DNA from: an uncultured Collinsella sp.
Lineage (GTDB): Bacteria > Actinomycetota > Coriobacteriia > Coriobacteriales > Coriobacteriaceae
DNA length: 44,271 bases
Assembly: GCA_900540905.1 (NCBI GenBank)
Contig: UQHR01000016.1
Location: 1-44,271 of the forward strand
Direction: 5' to 3'
Shown: positions 30,646 to 39,409 of the stretch, piece after piece
Position numbering within the stretch: position 1 is the first letter of the stretch
How the letters are laid out: each line of letters begins with the position of its first letter
The notes under the pieces: model-generated
Databases searched by the model: none
Told to the model about the DNA's origin: nothing
What the model saw: the letters and a program-made list of their open reading frames with translations, nothing else
Made by a program: the position numbers and the translations under genes

Positions 30646-31848
30646 ATGCAGATTACCTCAGGCCTGCCTGAAGGCTTTAATGCCGGTGCGTACGACATGA
30701 TCGTTGTCGGTGCCGGGTACGCTGGTGCCGTTTGCGCCCGCCGTCTTGCCGAGACTATCGGCTATCGCGTTGCCGTTCTGGAGCGTCGTAGCCACATTGC
30801 AGGCAATGCCTACGACTGCGCTGACGAGGCTGGAATCCTGGTCCACGAATACGGTCCGCACATTTACCACACCTTTAACGAGCGCGTGCACAATTTCCTG
30901 TCGCGCTTTACCAAGTGGACGGACTATCAGCACAAGGTGCTTGCCAACATCAACGGCACCCTTATGCCCGTGCCCTTCAACCACGCGAGCCTCAAGCTTG
31001 CTTTTGGCGATGAGCGCGGCGAGGAGCTGTATCAGAAGCTCGTGGAGACCTTTGGCAAGGATGTCAAGGTTCCCATTATGGAGCTGCGCAAGAAGAACGA
31101 CCCGGATCTTGCCGAGGTCGCTGACTACGTCTACGAGAACGTCTTTTTGCATTACACCATGAAGCAGTGGGGCCAGACTCCCGACCAGATCGATCCCTCG
31201 ATCACCGGTCGCGTTCCCGTCTTTGTGGGCGATGACGACCGCTACTTCCCGCAAGCTCCCTTCCAGGGCATGCCGCAGGACGGCTACACTGCGCTGTTCG
31301 AGCATATGCTCGATCATGACCTGATCGATGTATTCTGCGACGTGGACGCTCGCGATCTGTTCGAGATTGACGAGACCACCGTTAAAGTTGACGGCAAGGT
31401 CTATGGTGGCGAGATCGTCTACACCGGTCCGCTCGATGAGCTGTTCAACCTCGACCTGGGTGCTTTGCCGTACCGCACGCTCGATATGAAGTTCGAGACG
31501 CTCGATATGGATCAGTTCCAGCCCGTGGGCACCGTTAACTACACCACGAGCGAGGACTACACGCGCATTACCGAGTTCAAGAACATGACCGGTCAGGTCC
31601 TGCCCGGCAAAACCACCATCATGAAGGAATACTCCAAGGCCTATACGCCCGGCTCGGGCGAGACGCCGTACTACGCCATTCTTGAGCCCGAGAACCGCGA
31701 GCTCTATGAGCGCTATCTTGAGCGCGTCCAGAATCTGACGAACTTCCACCCGGTGGGTCGCTTGGCCGAGTATCGCTACTACGATATGGACGCCGTGACC
31801 AATTCCGCCCTCGATCTTTCGGATGAGATTATCGCCTGCCATGCATAA
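30646..31848 (+). CDS. glf: UDP-galactopyranose mutase
   Basis: A 400-residue flavoprotein. It has the dinucleotide-binding motif MIVVGAGYAGAVCARRLAE (about residues 18-36), EYGPHIYHTFNERVHNFL, TMKQWGQTPDQID, and the C-terminal GRLAEYRYYDMDAV. It converts UDP-galactopyranose to UDP-galactofuranose for surface glycans. The eight-base overlap with the GT2 gene downstream suggests that the enzyme feeds a galactofuranose or related glycosyltransferase. ACAAGGAG precedes the ATG. Confidence 0.95.
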   Translation: MQITSGLPEGFNAGAYDMIVVGAGYAGAVCARRLAETIGYRVAVLERRSHIAGNAYDCADEAGILVHEYGPHIYHTFNERVHNFLSRFTKWTDYQHKVLANINGTLMPVPFNHASLKLAFGDERGEELYQKLVETFGKDVKVPIMELRKKNDPDLAEVADYVYENVFLHYTMKQWGQTPDQIDPSITGRVPVFVGDDDRYFPQAPFQGMPQDGYTALFEHMLDHDLIDVFCDVDARDLFEIDETTVKVDGKVYGGEIVYTGPLDELFNLDLGALPYRTLDMKFETLDMDQFQPVGTVNYTTSEDYTRITEFKNMTGQVLPGKTTIMKEYSKAYTPGSGETPYYAILEPENRELYERYLERVQNLTNFHPVGRLAEYRYYDMDAVTNSALDLSDEIIACHA

Positions 31849-32872
31849 AGTCATAACATTCGGTATTCCCTCGTATAACGCCGCCAAGGACATGGACCAT
31901 TGCATCACCTCCATCCTGGAGGGAAGCAATTACGCCACCGATGTCGAGATTATTGTCGTTGACGACGGCTCCAAGGACGAGACGGCCGCCAAGGCCGATG
32001 AGTGGGAGGCCCGTTATCCCGGTATCATCCGCGCGGTGCACCAGGAGAACGGCGGCCACGGTATCGCCGTCCTTTCGGGCCTGCGCGAGGCGCAGGGTAC
32101 GTACTACAAGGTCGTAGACTCCGACGACTGGCTCGACGGCGCGGCCCTTTCGACCATGCTGTCGATCCTGCGTGGCTTTGAGGAGCGCGACCAGCGCGTC
32201 GACCTGTTTATCTCCAACTACGTGTACGAGAAGGTCTACGAGGGCACGCATACCGCTATTGGCTACAAGTTTGCCCTGCCGCGTAAAAAGATTTTCACCT
32301 GGGATCAGATCGGGCACTTCCGTCTGGACCAGAATCTGCTTATGCACAGTCTGTGCTATCGCACGGACGTGCTGCGCGAGTCTAACCTGCCCATGCCGCC
32401 GCACACCTTCTACGTAGACAACATCTACGCATACGTGCCGCTGCCGCGCTGCAAGACCATCTACTACGCCGATATCGACCTCTACCGCTACTTCATTGGC
32501 CGCGAGGGCCAGAGCGTCAACGAGGCTACGATGGTCAAGCGTCTGGACCAGCAGTTCCGCGTTACGCGCATTATGATGGAGTCGTTCCATCTGTACAGCG
32601 ATGTTGAGTCTTCGCGCCTGCGCTCGTACATGATGGGCTATTTCACCATGATGATGGCGATCTGCTCAGTGCTCACCAAGCTTTCCGAGGAAGAGTGCGC
32701 CGATGAGCGCCTGAAGACGCTGTGGAATGATCTGAAGGCTTACGACGAGCGCATGTATCGTCGCGCCCGCTACGGCGTGGTGGGCTTCTTTACCAATCTG
32801 CGTGGACGGGCCGGAGACAAAACCACACTCGGCCTATACCGTCTTGCCTCAAAGATCTTCAAATTCAACTAG
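31841..32872 (+). CDS. Family 2 glycosyltransferase
   Basis: A 343-residue GT-A-fold enzyme. It opens VITFGIPSYNAAKDMD and has EIIVVDDGSKDET and the metal-binding VDSDDWLDGAAL (DXD). The C-terminal half is helical without clear membrane spans. It probably adds a sugar to a cell-surface glycan using an NDP-sugar, perhaps the UDP-galactofuranose made by the preceding gene. The ATG at 31841 lies in ATGCATAA, overlapping the glf stop, so translation is likely coupled; an ATG at 31823 adds six residues. Palindromic element B1 follows its 3' end. Confidence 0.88.
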   Translation: MHKVITFGIPSYNAAKDMDHCITSILEGSNYATDVEIIVVDDGSKDETAAKADEWEARYPGIIRAVHQENGGHGIAVLSGLREAQGTYYKVVDSDDWLDGAALSTMLSILRGFEERDQRVDLFISNYVYEKVYEGTHTAIGYKFALPRKKIFTWDQIGHFRLDQNLLMHSLCYRTDVLRESNLPMPPHTFYVDNIYAYVPLPRCKTIYYADIDLYRYFIGREGQSVNEATMVKRLDQQFRVTRIMMESFHLYSDVESSRLRSYMMGYFTMMMAICSVLTKLSEEECADERLKTLWNDLKAYDERMYRRARYGVVGFFTNLRGRAGDKTTLGLYRLASKIFKFN

Positions 32873-32904
32873 CTGTCGAGTAATCGCTGCTGATAGGTTG
32901 ACTG

Positions 32905-33014
32905 GGCCCCTTGGCCTTTAGTTTGCTACTGCGAACAGTCCTGCTCGCACGGAAAGCACATTAAGTGCTTTCCGGCTCGTGCGGAACTTGTATCAAACTA
33001 AAGGCCAAGGGGCC
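32905..33014. repeat. Palindromic element B1 (21-bp arms)
   Basis: Perfect 21-bp arms (32905-32925 and 32994-33014) flank a 68-base interior. On the minus strand the interior reads AGTTCCGCACGAGCC, a stem GGAAAGCAC/GTGCTTTCC around TTAAT, then GTGCGAGC and AGGACTG. The interior is nearly identical to that of 33108-33232 read on the other strand, so the two elements are in opposite orientation. Arms end inward in GTTTG/CAAAC in both, but outward they differ completely. It begins 33 bases past the GT2 stop. Confidence 0.82.
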
Positions 33015-33107
33015 TCTGCTATAAGAATCGATTGTCAGACAGTTTGAATTTGAAGATCTTCGACGCGCGGTACACAGGGGCCTGGGCTGAAAAGAAGCTG
33101 GTTGGTA

Positions 33108-33232
33108 GGTTGCCCGGTGGGGCTTGGTTATGTTTGTCGCGAGTTCCGCACGAGCCGAAGAGCACTTAATGTGCTCTTCGTGCGAGCCAGGACTGTAGAG
33201 CAGCAAACATAACCAAGCCCCACCGGGCAACC
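33108..33232. repeat. Palindromic element B2 (29-bp arms)
   Basis: Perfect 29-bp arms (33108-33136 and 33204-33232). The interior matches B1 except that its inner stem is GAAGAGCAC/GTGCTCTTC. Two base pairs are changed on both sides relative to B1, i.e. compensatory. It ends 13 bases from the stop of the P1 peptidase on the minus strand, so it would form at that mRNA's 3' end. The rest of the 372-bp gap (33015-33107) holds nothing recognisable. Confidence 0.82.
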
Positions 33233-33244
33233 GGTCAGGTGAGG

Positions 33245-34246
33245 TTATTTGGCGGCGCCGGGGATGCCGTGGGAGGTTTTGGCGGTTTTGGCTCCGTTTA
33301 CGATGGCGGTCTGTAGGGCCCTTACAGCGAGCATACCCAACAGGTCGAGGGGCACGGCGGCGCTTGCCTGGGTGTCCAGTTTGCCGCTGGCGAGGGTGTA
33401 GATGGTGTCGCCGTCGTTGGTGGTGTGCGTGGGGCGGATGGCGTGTGCGTAGGCGTCTGCGGCCATCTGGGAGACCTTGGTGGCCTGGGCCTTGGTGAGC
33501 TCCACGTTGGTGACGATGCAGCTGATGGTGGTGTTGGTGCGGTCGAGCGGCATTTGCATGGAGCCGGCGGCGGCAAATGCTGCGAGCTCCATGTCGACGA
33601 TCTGGTCGCTATCGGCTGCGGCTCGCATGCCGGCGACCCACTCGCCGGTGAGGGGGTCAACGACGTTGCCGCAGGCGTTGACCGAGACTACAGCACCCAC
33701 CTTGACGGGACCGAGTGCCACGGCGGCGGCGCCAAGGCCGGCCTTCATGCAGGTGGCAGGTCCCATGAGCTTGCCAACCGTGGCGCCGGTGCCGGCGCCT
33801 ACGTTGCCCTGCTCAAGGGTGGTGGGGGTGTTATCGAGCGCCTCGCGTACGGCGGCGATGCCGGCATCGATGTCGGGACGAACCGTGGGGTCGCCATAGG
33901 CGAGGTCGAAGATGCAGCTGGAGCATACGATGGGCACCTGCGTGGGGCCGACGGGCAGGCCGATGCCGCGGCTCTCGAGCTCGCGGGTAACACCGCTTGC
34001 GGCCTCGAGGCCAAAGGCCGATCCGCCCGAGAGGCAGACGGCGTGAACCTTGTCGACGGTGTTCTCGGGGCGCAGCAGGTCGGTTTCGCGCGATGCCGGG
34101 GCACCGCCGCGAACGTCGACACCGCCGGTGGCGCCTTCGGCTGCCACGATTACGGTGCAACCGGTGCCGGCCTCCTCGTCCGTATAGTTTCCAAAGCAAA
34201 AGCCATCGACATCGCAAACGTCAATGGCTTCAAGCAGTGTGTCCAT
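33245..34246 (-). CDS. P1 family peptidase (DmpA-like aminopeptidase/esterase)
   Basis: A 333-residue member of the DmpA/ornithine-acetyltransferase-like fold. GCTVIVAAEGATGGVDVRGGAP, the CLSGGSAFGLEAASGV segment, GNVGAGTGATVGK and SVNACGNVVDP are characteristic. TNTTISCIVTN carries the nucleophile region, where self-cleavage normally exposes a catalytic Ser or Thr. These enzymes remove N-terminal residues from peptides or hydrolyse D-amino-acid esters. ATG at 34246 is chosen because TAGGAG lies six bases upstream; a longer frame to 34531 runs through a terminator and is not homologous. Confidence 0.9.
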   Translation of the reverse strand: MDTLLEAIDVCDVDGFCFGNYTDEEAGTGCTVIVAAEGATGGVDVRGGAPASRETDLLRPENTVDKVHAVCLSGGSAFGLEAASGVTRELESRGIGLPVGPTQVPIVCSSCIFDLAYGDPTVRPDIDAGIAAVREALDNTPTTLEQGNVGAGTGATVGKLMGPATCMKAGLGAAAVALGPVKVGAVVSVNACGNVVDPLTGEWVAGMRAAADSDQIVDMELAAFAAAGSMQMPLDRTNTTISCIVTNVELTKAQATKVSQMAADAYAHAIRPTHTTNDGDTIYTLASGKLDTQASAAVPLDLLGMLAVRALQTAIVNGAKTAKTSHGIPGAAK

Positions 34247-34315
34247 GTTTTCTCCTATCGGTTTTCCGCCGCGCCTTATGCCCGGTCGGGATCCGTACGG
34301 TACGCCAAAATTGTA

Positions 34316-34338
34316 GGCGCTGGGGGATACCCAGCGCC
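34316..34338 (-). terminator. Terminator after maf
   Basis: GGCGCTGGG/CCCAGCGCC, 9-bp stem (34316-34324, 34330-34338), 5-base loop. On the minus strand ACAATTTTG follows. It lies 8 bases past the maf stop. Confidence 0.7.
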
Positions 34339-34346
34339 AGATGCAA

Positions 34347-34928
34347 TTACGAGAGTTTTTGAATCGCGCGCGCGACGCGTGCGATGGGTAGACCCACCAC
34401 GTTGTAGAAGTCGCCCGAAATATCGTGCACGAGCATGCGTCCGCCTGTGCCTTGGATGCCGTAGGCCCCGGCCTTGTCCATGGGTTCGCCGGAGGCAACA
34501 TAGCGCTCGATCTGCTCTTCGGTAAGCTCATAGAACGTCACGTCGGTCACATCGACAAACGACAGGCTCTCGGCGGCATGCGGAGCTGTAGCGTCGCCTG
34601 CCTTAACGATGCAGACGCCGGTTGCGACCTGGTGCGTGCGGCCCGAAAGCTCGCGGAGCATGGTGCGCGCCTCGTCCTCGGTTGCCGGCTTGCCCAGAAT
34701 CTTGCCATCGAAGGTGACAATAGTATCGGCCGCGACGGTCAGTTCGTTGGGCTCGGCATGCTCGGCGGCAACGGCGGCGGCTTTGGCGCGTGCTAAGCGT
34801 TCAACGAGCGTAAGCGGGGCCTCGCCATCAAAAGGCGTTTCGTCGATATCTGCGGGAATCACGCGAATGTCATAGCCCGCCTCGCGCATCAACTCGATGC
34901 GGCGCGGTGATTGCGAAGCCAAAATCAT
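34347..34928 (-). CDS. maf: Maf family nucleoside triphosphate pyrophosphatase
   Basis: A 193-residue protein with the Maf motifs ILASQSPRRIELM at the N-terminus, TVAADTIVTFDGKILGKP and the GAYGIQGTGGRML segment. Maf proteins hydrolyse dTTP, UTP and modified NTPs, limiting incorporation of abnormal nucleotides. The ATG overlaps the stop of the upstream PfpI-like gene by 4 bp (ATGA), indicating coupling. A terminator follows. Confidence 0.95.
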   Translation of the reverse strand: MILASQSPRRIELMREAGYDIRVIPADIDETPFDGEAPLTLVERLARAKAAAVAAEHAEPNELTVAADTIVTFDGKILGKPATEDEARTMLRELSGRTHQVATGVCIVKAGDATAPHAAESLSFVDVTDVTFYELTEEQIERYVASGEPMDKAGAYGIQGTGGRMLVHDISGDFYNVVGLPIARVARAIQKLS

Positions 34929-35467
34929 AGCTGAATGCCCTCAGCGACCTTCTCGACGGCCTTGTCGCCGGCGAGCGTGCGCAGCAGCTCAAGCGCAAAG
35001 GGGAGCGACTGGGCCATGCCGCTGGCGGTGATGATGTTGCCGTCTTGCGTAACCTTCTCGCCGGTATAGGCGCCTTCGGGGAAGCTTTTCTCAAAGCCAG
35101 GGAAGCACGTGGCGTGGCGCCCCTCGAGTAGGTCGAGCTCGCCCAGGATAAACGGGGCGGCGCAGATGGCGGCAACGTGCTTGGTCGCGGCGAACTCGCA
35201 GACCACGTCGCAGACGCGCTGATCGGCGCGCAGGTTGGTGGCACCGGGCAGGCCGCCGGGCAGCACGACGCAGTCGTACTCGTCAAAGTTGATCTCATCA
35301 AAGAGCGCATCGCAGGTCACGGGGATCTGCAGCGAGCTTACGACCTCACGCGTGGGCATGATCGAGACGAGCGTGGCACGCACGCCGCCGCGACGCATGA
35401 CATCGACCATGGTCAAGCATTCAATAGTTTCAAAGCCATCGGCGGCGAGAACGGCAACGCTGGGCAT
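34925..35467 (-). CDS. DJ-1/PfpI family protein
   Basis: A 180-residue protein with the DJ-1/YajL layout: VAVLAADGFETIECLTMVDVMRRGG at the N-terminus, VLPGGLPGATNL, and the nucleophile elbow VAAICAAPFIL with the conserved Cys (about residue 105). The acidic residue in GFE is the usual partner of the Cys. Members act as chaperones, glyoxalases or deglycases. ATG at 35467 is chosen for AAAGGA just upstream. Its stop overlaps the maf start. Confidence 0.9.
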   Translation of the reverse strand: MPSVAVLAADGFETIECLTMVDVMRRGGVRATLVSIMPTREVVSSLQIPVTCDALFDEINFDEYDCVVLPGGLPGATNLRADQRVCDVVCEFAATKHVAAICAAPFILGELDLLEGRHATCFPGFEKSFPEGAYTGEKVTQDGNIITASGMAQSLPFALELLRTLAGDKAVEKVAEGIQL

Positions 35468-35573
35468 GAGGGTTCCTTTCATAGGCGGCATACAATTAGC
35501 CGTCTTATACCCCGAAGACCTCCGCTTGCCACGCTCGATTTCCCAATGATTTTTCTGAGCAATGATTAAGTGG

Positions 35574-36887
35574 CTAGTTGCGCCTAAGGTGGACGACGGT
35601 CTCGCAGTGGAAGGTTTGTGGGAACAGGTCGACTGGCGTGATCTTTACGGGGGAGAAGGTGCCTTCTTCGACAAAGCGTTTGAGATCGCGCGCCAGGGTG
35701 GCCGGGTCGCAGCTCACGTAGGCGACATCGCGAGCACTCGTGCTGGCGATAAGGTCGATCGCCTCGGGGGCGAGGCCTGCGCGCGGCGGGTCGACCACCA
35801 AGACGTCGGCATCCTGGTCGGGGAACTCGCGCACCGCGTCTCCGCCGATGACGTCGACGTTATCGAGCTTGTTGATCTCCAGGTTACGGCGTAGATCGCG
35901 CACGGCCGGGCCATAGGCTTCGACGGCGGCGACAAAATCGCAGCGGCGGGCGAGCGGCAGGGTAAAGGTGCCGGCGCCGCAGTACAGGTCCACGGCCAGC
36001 TCGTCTTCCTGCGGGTCGAGGGCGCCCATAACGAGATCAATCAAAATCTCGGCGCCCTTGGTGTTGACTTGGAAAAACGACGGGGCAGACAAGCGCATCT
36101 GGCCCTCGGCGATGTTCTCGGTCCACGAGCCCTCGCCGGCGAGCATCTCGACTTTGGAGACGCGGCGGGCCTTCTTCTCGCCCTTGCTCATGACGCGCAC
36201 TACGCTCGTGGGGTGCGCGGCGTCTGCCAGCACGCGCGAGATCTGCGAGCGCGGGAAGGAACCCGTGGGCGTCCAGAGCGCGACCTCGAGCGCCTTGGTG
36301 CAGCGCGATGCGCGAATGCCCACGCGTTCGAGCCCCAAGTCATGGCTGCCGCTTAGATAGTTGAGTGCGCCGACGACCGATTTGAGCGCCTTCGGGAAGC
36401 GCTTATCGAACAGCGGGCACGCATCGACGGTCACGATTTTGCTGGGGTCGACACCGTGCATGCCAAGGCGCACGCGACCGTTGACGACGGTCGGTTCGAG
36501 CTCGATTTTATTGCGGTAGCCCCAGTCGTCCTTGGTGTGGCAGATGGGCTGTACCAACTTATCGACCTGCTCAGGAGCGAACTTGCCGATGCGCTCGAGC
36601 GTGGAGCGCAGGTTTTGCTCCTTGGCGGCAAGCTGTGCCGTGTGTGAGAGATTGCCCCACGAACAACCGCCGCAGATGCCAACGAAGGGGCAGGGGGACT
36701 GAATACGATCGGGGCTCGGCTCCAGAATCTCGGTCGTGCGGGCGCGCATGAACGACTTGCCGTCCTGTACGACCTCGGCCTCGACGGTGTCGCCTGCCAC
36801 GGCGCCCTGCACAAAGACGGCCTTGCCGTTGTCGGCGTGCGCCAGCCCGTCTGCGCCGTAGGTCATCGATTCTATAGTGAGCTTCAT
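35574..36887 (-). CDS. 23S rRNA (uracil-5-)-methyltransferase, RlmD/RumA-like
   Basis: A 437-residue TrmA-superfamily enzyme. It has an N-terminal TRAM domain (MKLTIESMTYGADGLAHADNG, residues 1-60), an iron-sulfur cluster site CPFVGICGGCSWG with a distal Cys, SAM-binding VDLYCGAGTFTLPLA, VVDPPRAGL and the catalytic-Cys motif YVSCDPATLARDL. It forms 5-methyluridine in rRNA; tRNA specificity (TrmA) is less likely because of the TRAM domain and cluster. ATG at 36887 is chosen since the domain starts there and CAGGA lies upstream. It lies between the ppk terminator and pfpI. Confidence 0.9.
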   Translation of the reverse strand: MKLTIESMTYGADGLAHADNGKAVFVQGAVAGDTVEAEVVQDGKSFMRARTTEILEPSPDRIQSPCPFVGICGGCSWGNLSHTAQLAAKEQNLRSTLERIGKFAPEQVDKLVQPICHTKDDWGYRNKIELEPTVVNGRVRLGMHGVDPSKIVTVDACPLFDKRFPKALKSVVGALNYLSGSHDLGLERVGIRASRCTKALEVALWTPTGSFPRSQISRVLADAAHPTSVVRVMSKGEKKARRVSKVEMLAGEGSWTENIAEGQMRLSAPSFFQVNTKGAEILIDLVMGALDPQEDELAVDLYCGAGTFTLPLARRCDFVAAVEAYGPAVRDLRRNLEINKLDNVDVIGGDAVREFPDQDADVLVVDPPRAGLAPEAIDLIASTSARDVAYVSCDPATLARDLKRFVEEGTFSPVKITPVDLFPQTFHCETVVHLRRN

Positions 36888-36935
36888 ATTCCTGCCTGTC
36901 ATTCGTGTTGTTGTTCGCACCATGGTAGCAGGGAA

Positions 36936-36977
36936 AAGCGCCCCGCATCCGAGGCTTTCCTCAAATGCGGGGCGCTT
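36936..36977 (-). terminator. Terminator of ppk
   Basis: AAGCGCCCCGCAT (36936-36948) and its complement (36965-36977) form a 13-bp stem; the loop itself has GAGG/CCTC. On the minus strand TTTT follows. It lies 24 bases past the ppk stop. Confidence 0.92.
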
Positions 36978-37000
36978 CTACAAACTGCTTCTACAAACGA

Positions 37001-39409
37001 CTATTTCGTCTTGCCGGTAATGAGCGTCTTAAGACCCAGGCCGATCAGGCCCAGGCCCATGCGCACACGACCGGGGCGATGGCGCTCGATGGCCTTGGTC
37101 TTGCCGGCGGGCTTATCGCGACGGGCGCTCGTCTCGGGCGCGGGCTTGGTGACCTGCGGCTCGGTCTGAGGTGCAGGTGCGGGCTCGGGCTCAATGACGG
37201 TCGCCTGGACCTTTTGGACCTTGGGTGCTACCGGCTGCGGCTCGGGCTCGGGGGCGGGTTTCGCCTCAATGACGGGCTCGGGCGCGGCCTCGGCGTTGCG
37301 GTAGGCACGCTCCAGCAGGGCTTCCTGCGAGTTGAAGGGTTTCTCACCCCCTGTACGCTCCACGGGAACCCAGGTGCCGTCACTTGTCAGGCTGCGGGCT
37401 TTCACGTTGTCGCGCAGCTGCATGCCCATGTACTCGTGCACCAGGGCGCGGCAGGTGGGGTCGAGCACGGGGAAGGCGATCTCCACGCGGTGCTCGGTGT
37501 TGCGCGTCATCATGTCGGCCGAGCTCAGGTAGATCATGTCCGAGTCCACGCCAAAGGCGTAAACGCGCGCATGCTCCAAAAAGCGTCCGACGATAGAACG
37601 GACATGCACGTTTTCGGTCTTGCCAGGAACGCCCGGCTTGAGGCACGAGATGCCGCGGATGATCATGTCCACGCGGACTCCTGCGCACGATGCCTCGGCG
37701 ATCTTGTCGATGACCTCGCGGTCGGTGAGCGAGTTGAGTTTAAAGAACACGCGGGCGGGCTCGCCAGCGAGAGCGCGCTGAATCTCGCGATCCAGACCGC
37801 GCATGATGAGCGGCTTGAGGCCTACGGGCGCCACACCCAGGAAGCGGTAATCGCCGCGCAGATTGCCCAGCGACAGGTTGCGGAAGAACAGGTTGGCGTC
37901 CTCGCCGATGCCGGGGTGGGCGGTCATGAGCATAAAGTCGCTGTAGAGTTTGGCCGTCTTCTCGTTAAAGTTGCCAGTGCCCAGCAGCGTCAGACGCGTT
38001 AGCGCCATGCCTTCGCGATAGGTGAGCTGGCAGATCTTGGAGTGGCACTTAAAGCCCTCGGAGCCGTAGATGACGGTGCAGCCGGCCTCTTCCAGGCGCT
38101 CGGCCCACTCGATGTTGTTCTGCTCGTCAAAGCGCGCGCGGAGCTCCATGAGCACCGTGACTTCTTTGCCGTTCTCGGCGGCATCGATCAGTGACTCGCA
38201 CAGGCGGCTCTGCTTGGCCACGCGGTAGAGCGTGATGCGCAGCGAGATGCACTCGGGGTCATAGGCGGCCTCGTGCACCAGGTCCAAGAACGGATTCATG
38301 GCCTCGTAAGGGTAAAAGAGCAGCTTGTCGTGCTGCAGCACCTGCTCGCGGATGGAGCGGGTCATATCGATGGTGGGGTTGGGCTGCGGCTTAAACGGCG
38401 TAAAGAGCAGCTCGTTGCGTAGATGCTCGGGAATCTTGCCCTCAATGCCGAAGACGTAGCCCAGGTCGAGCGGGATATCGCAGGTAAAGACCGAGCGGCG
38501 AGAAAGCTCGAGCGCCTTGCGGATGGTCTTGAGCGTCGCCTTCTCGAGCGACCCCGAGACCGCGAGCACTACCGGCTGCAGACGCAGGCGCTTCTTGAGG
38601 ATGCGCTTCATGTGCTGGCGGTAGTCCTCTTCCTCCTCGACGCCCTCGCCGTCCGGATCGATGTCGGCGTTGCGGGTGACGCGGATGAGCGCGCGATCGA
38701 GCGGCTTATAGGAGCCAAAGCAGCTGTCCAGGCAGGCGAGGATGACGTCCTCGAGCAGAATGTAGGAGTAGGTGCCGGTGGGCGAGGGGATCTCGACAAC
38801 GCGGTTCATCGAGGCGGGGATCTCGATAAGGCCCAGCAGGCTCTCCTCGTCGGTGACGCCGTCCAGGCCACAAGCCAGATAGAGTGCACCGTTGCGCAGG
38901 TTGGGGAAGGGATGGCGCGGGTCAATGACCAACGGCGAGATGACCGGCGACACGTAGGCCTGGAAGTAGCGGGTTACAAAGGTGCGCTCCTCGGGCGTAA
39001 GCGAATCAACACGCGCGCGGTGAACGCCCAGGGTGTCGAGCTTGCCCTCGATGCTCTTAAAGATGGACTCCCATCGGGTAAGGAGCCCGGGCATTTCGGC
39101 CATGACAGCATCGACCTGTTCGGAGGCGGTCATATTGCTCTTGTTGTCGACAGGCTGTTTTTTGAGCTCTGCCAGATCGGACAGGCCGCCCACGCGCACC
39201 ATGAGAAACTCGTCGAGGTTAGACTCGAAAATCGACACAAACTTTAGACGCTCGAACAGCGGAACGGTCTCGTCGAAGGCTTCGTCAAGCACACGGTTGT
39301 CAAAGCGCAGCCAGCTGAGCTCTCGGTTCTGCGTGTACGAGAAGTCGCGCGGCGGTTTGCGCAGCTTTGCGGCGGCTTGCTTTTTTTCGATTTTGCTCGG
39401 CATATGCAT
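37001..39409 (-). CDS. ppk: Polyphosphate kinase 1 with a Pro/Glu-rich C-terminal extension
   Basis: An 802-residue protein. The PPK1 N-terminal motif RELSWLRFDNRVLDEA, LTLYRVAKQSRLCESLIDAAENGKEVTVLMELRARFDE, the histidine segment KCHSKI that is autophosphorylated, and RGISCLKPGVPGKTENV with the second LEHARVYAF histidine are all present. Family members are usually about 690-720 residues. Here the last about 100 form a disordered tail (APEPVIEAKPAPEPEPQPV to TSARRDKP) ending in a basic patch with a hydrophobic stretch MGLGLIGLGLKTLI. It polymerises polyphosphate from ATP, and the tail could tether it to the membrane or granules. Start ATG 39409 has GGGGA upstream; a TTG at 39448 is less likely. 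Confidence 0.93.
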   Translation of the reverse strand: MHMPSKIEKKQAAAKLRKPPRDFSYTQNRELSWLRFDNRVLDEAFDETVPLFERLKFVSIFESNLDEFLMVRVGGLSDLAELKKQPVDNKSNMTASEQVDAVMAEMPGLLTRWESIFKSIEGKLDTLGVHRARVDSLTPEERTFVTRYFQAYVSPVISPLVIDPRHPFPNLRNGALYLACGLDGVTDEESLLGLIEIPASMNRVVEIPSPTGTYSYILLEDVILACLDSCFGSYKPLDRALIRVTRNADIDPDGEGVEEEEDYRQHMKRILKKRLRLQPVVLAVSGSLEKATLKTIRKALELSRRSVFTCDIPLDLGYVFGIEGKIPEHLRNELLFTPFKPQPNPTIDMTRSIREQVLQHDKLLFYPYEAMNPFLDLVHEAAYDPECISLRITLYRVAKQSRLCESLIDAAENGKEVTVLMELRARFDEQNNIEWAERLEEAGCTVIYGSEGFKCHSKICQLTYREGMALTRLTLLGTGNFNEKTAKLYSDFMLMTAHPGIGEDANLFFRNLSLGNLRGDYRFLGVAPVGLKPLIMRGLDREIQRALAGEPARVFFKLNSLTDREVIDKIAEASCAGVRVDMIIRGISCLKPGVPGKTENVHVRSIVGRFLEHARVYAFGVDSDMIYLSSADMMTRNTEHRVEIAFPVLDPTCRALVHEYMGMQLRDNVKARSLTSDGTWVPVERTGGEKPFNSQEALLERAYRNAEAAPEPVIEAKPAPEPEPQPVAPKVQKVQATVIEPEPAPAPQTEPQVTKPAPETSARRDKPAGKTKAIERHRPGRVRMGLGLIGLGLKTLITGKTK

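Noticed and set aside
32961..33230. 89-codon minus frame in the gap before the P1 peptidase
   Set aside because: It consists of palindromic elements B1/B2 and has no ribosome site.
34247..34531. N-terminal extension of the P1 peptidase
   Set aside because: It crosses the maf terminator and overlaps maf; the real start at 34246 has a good ribosome site.
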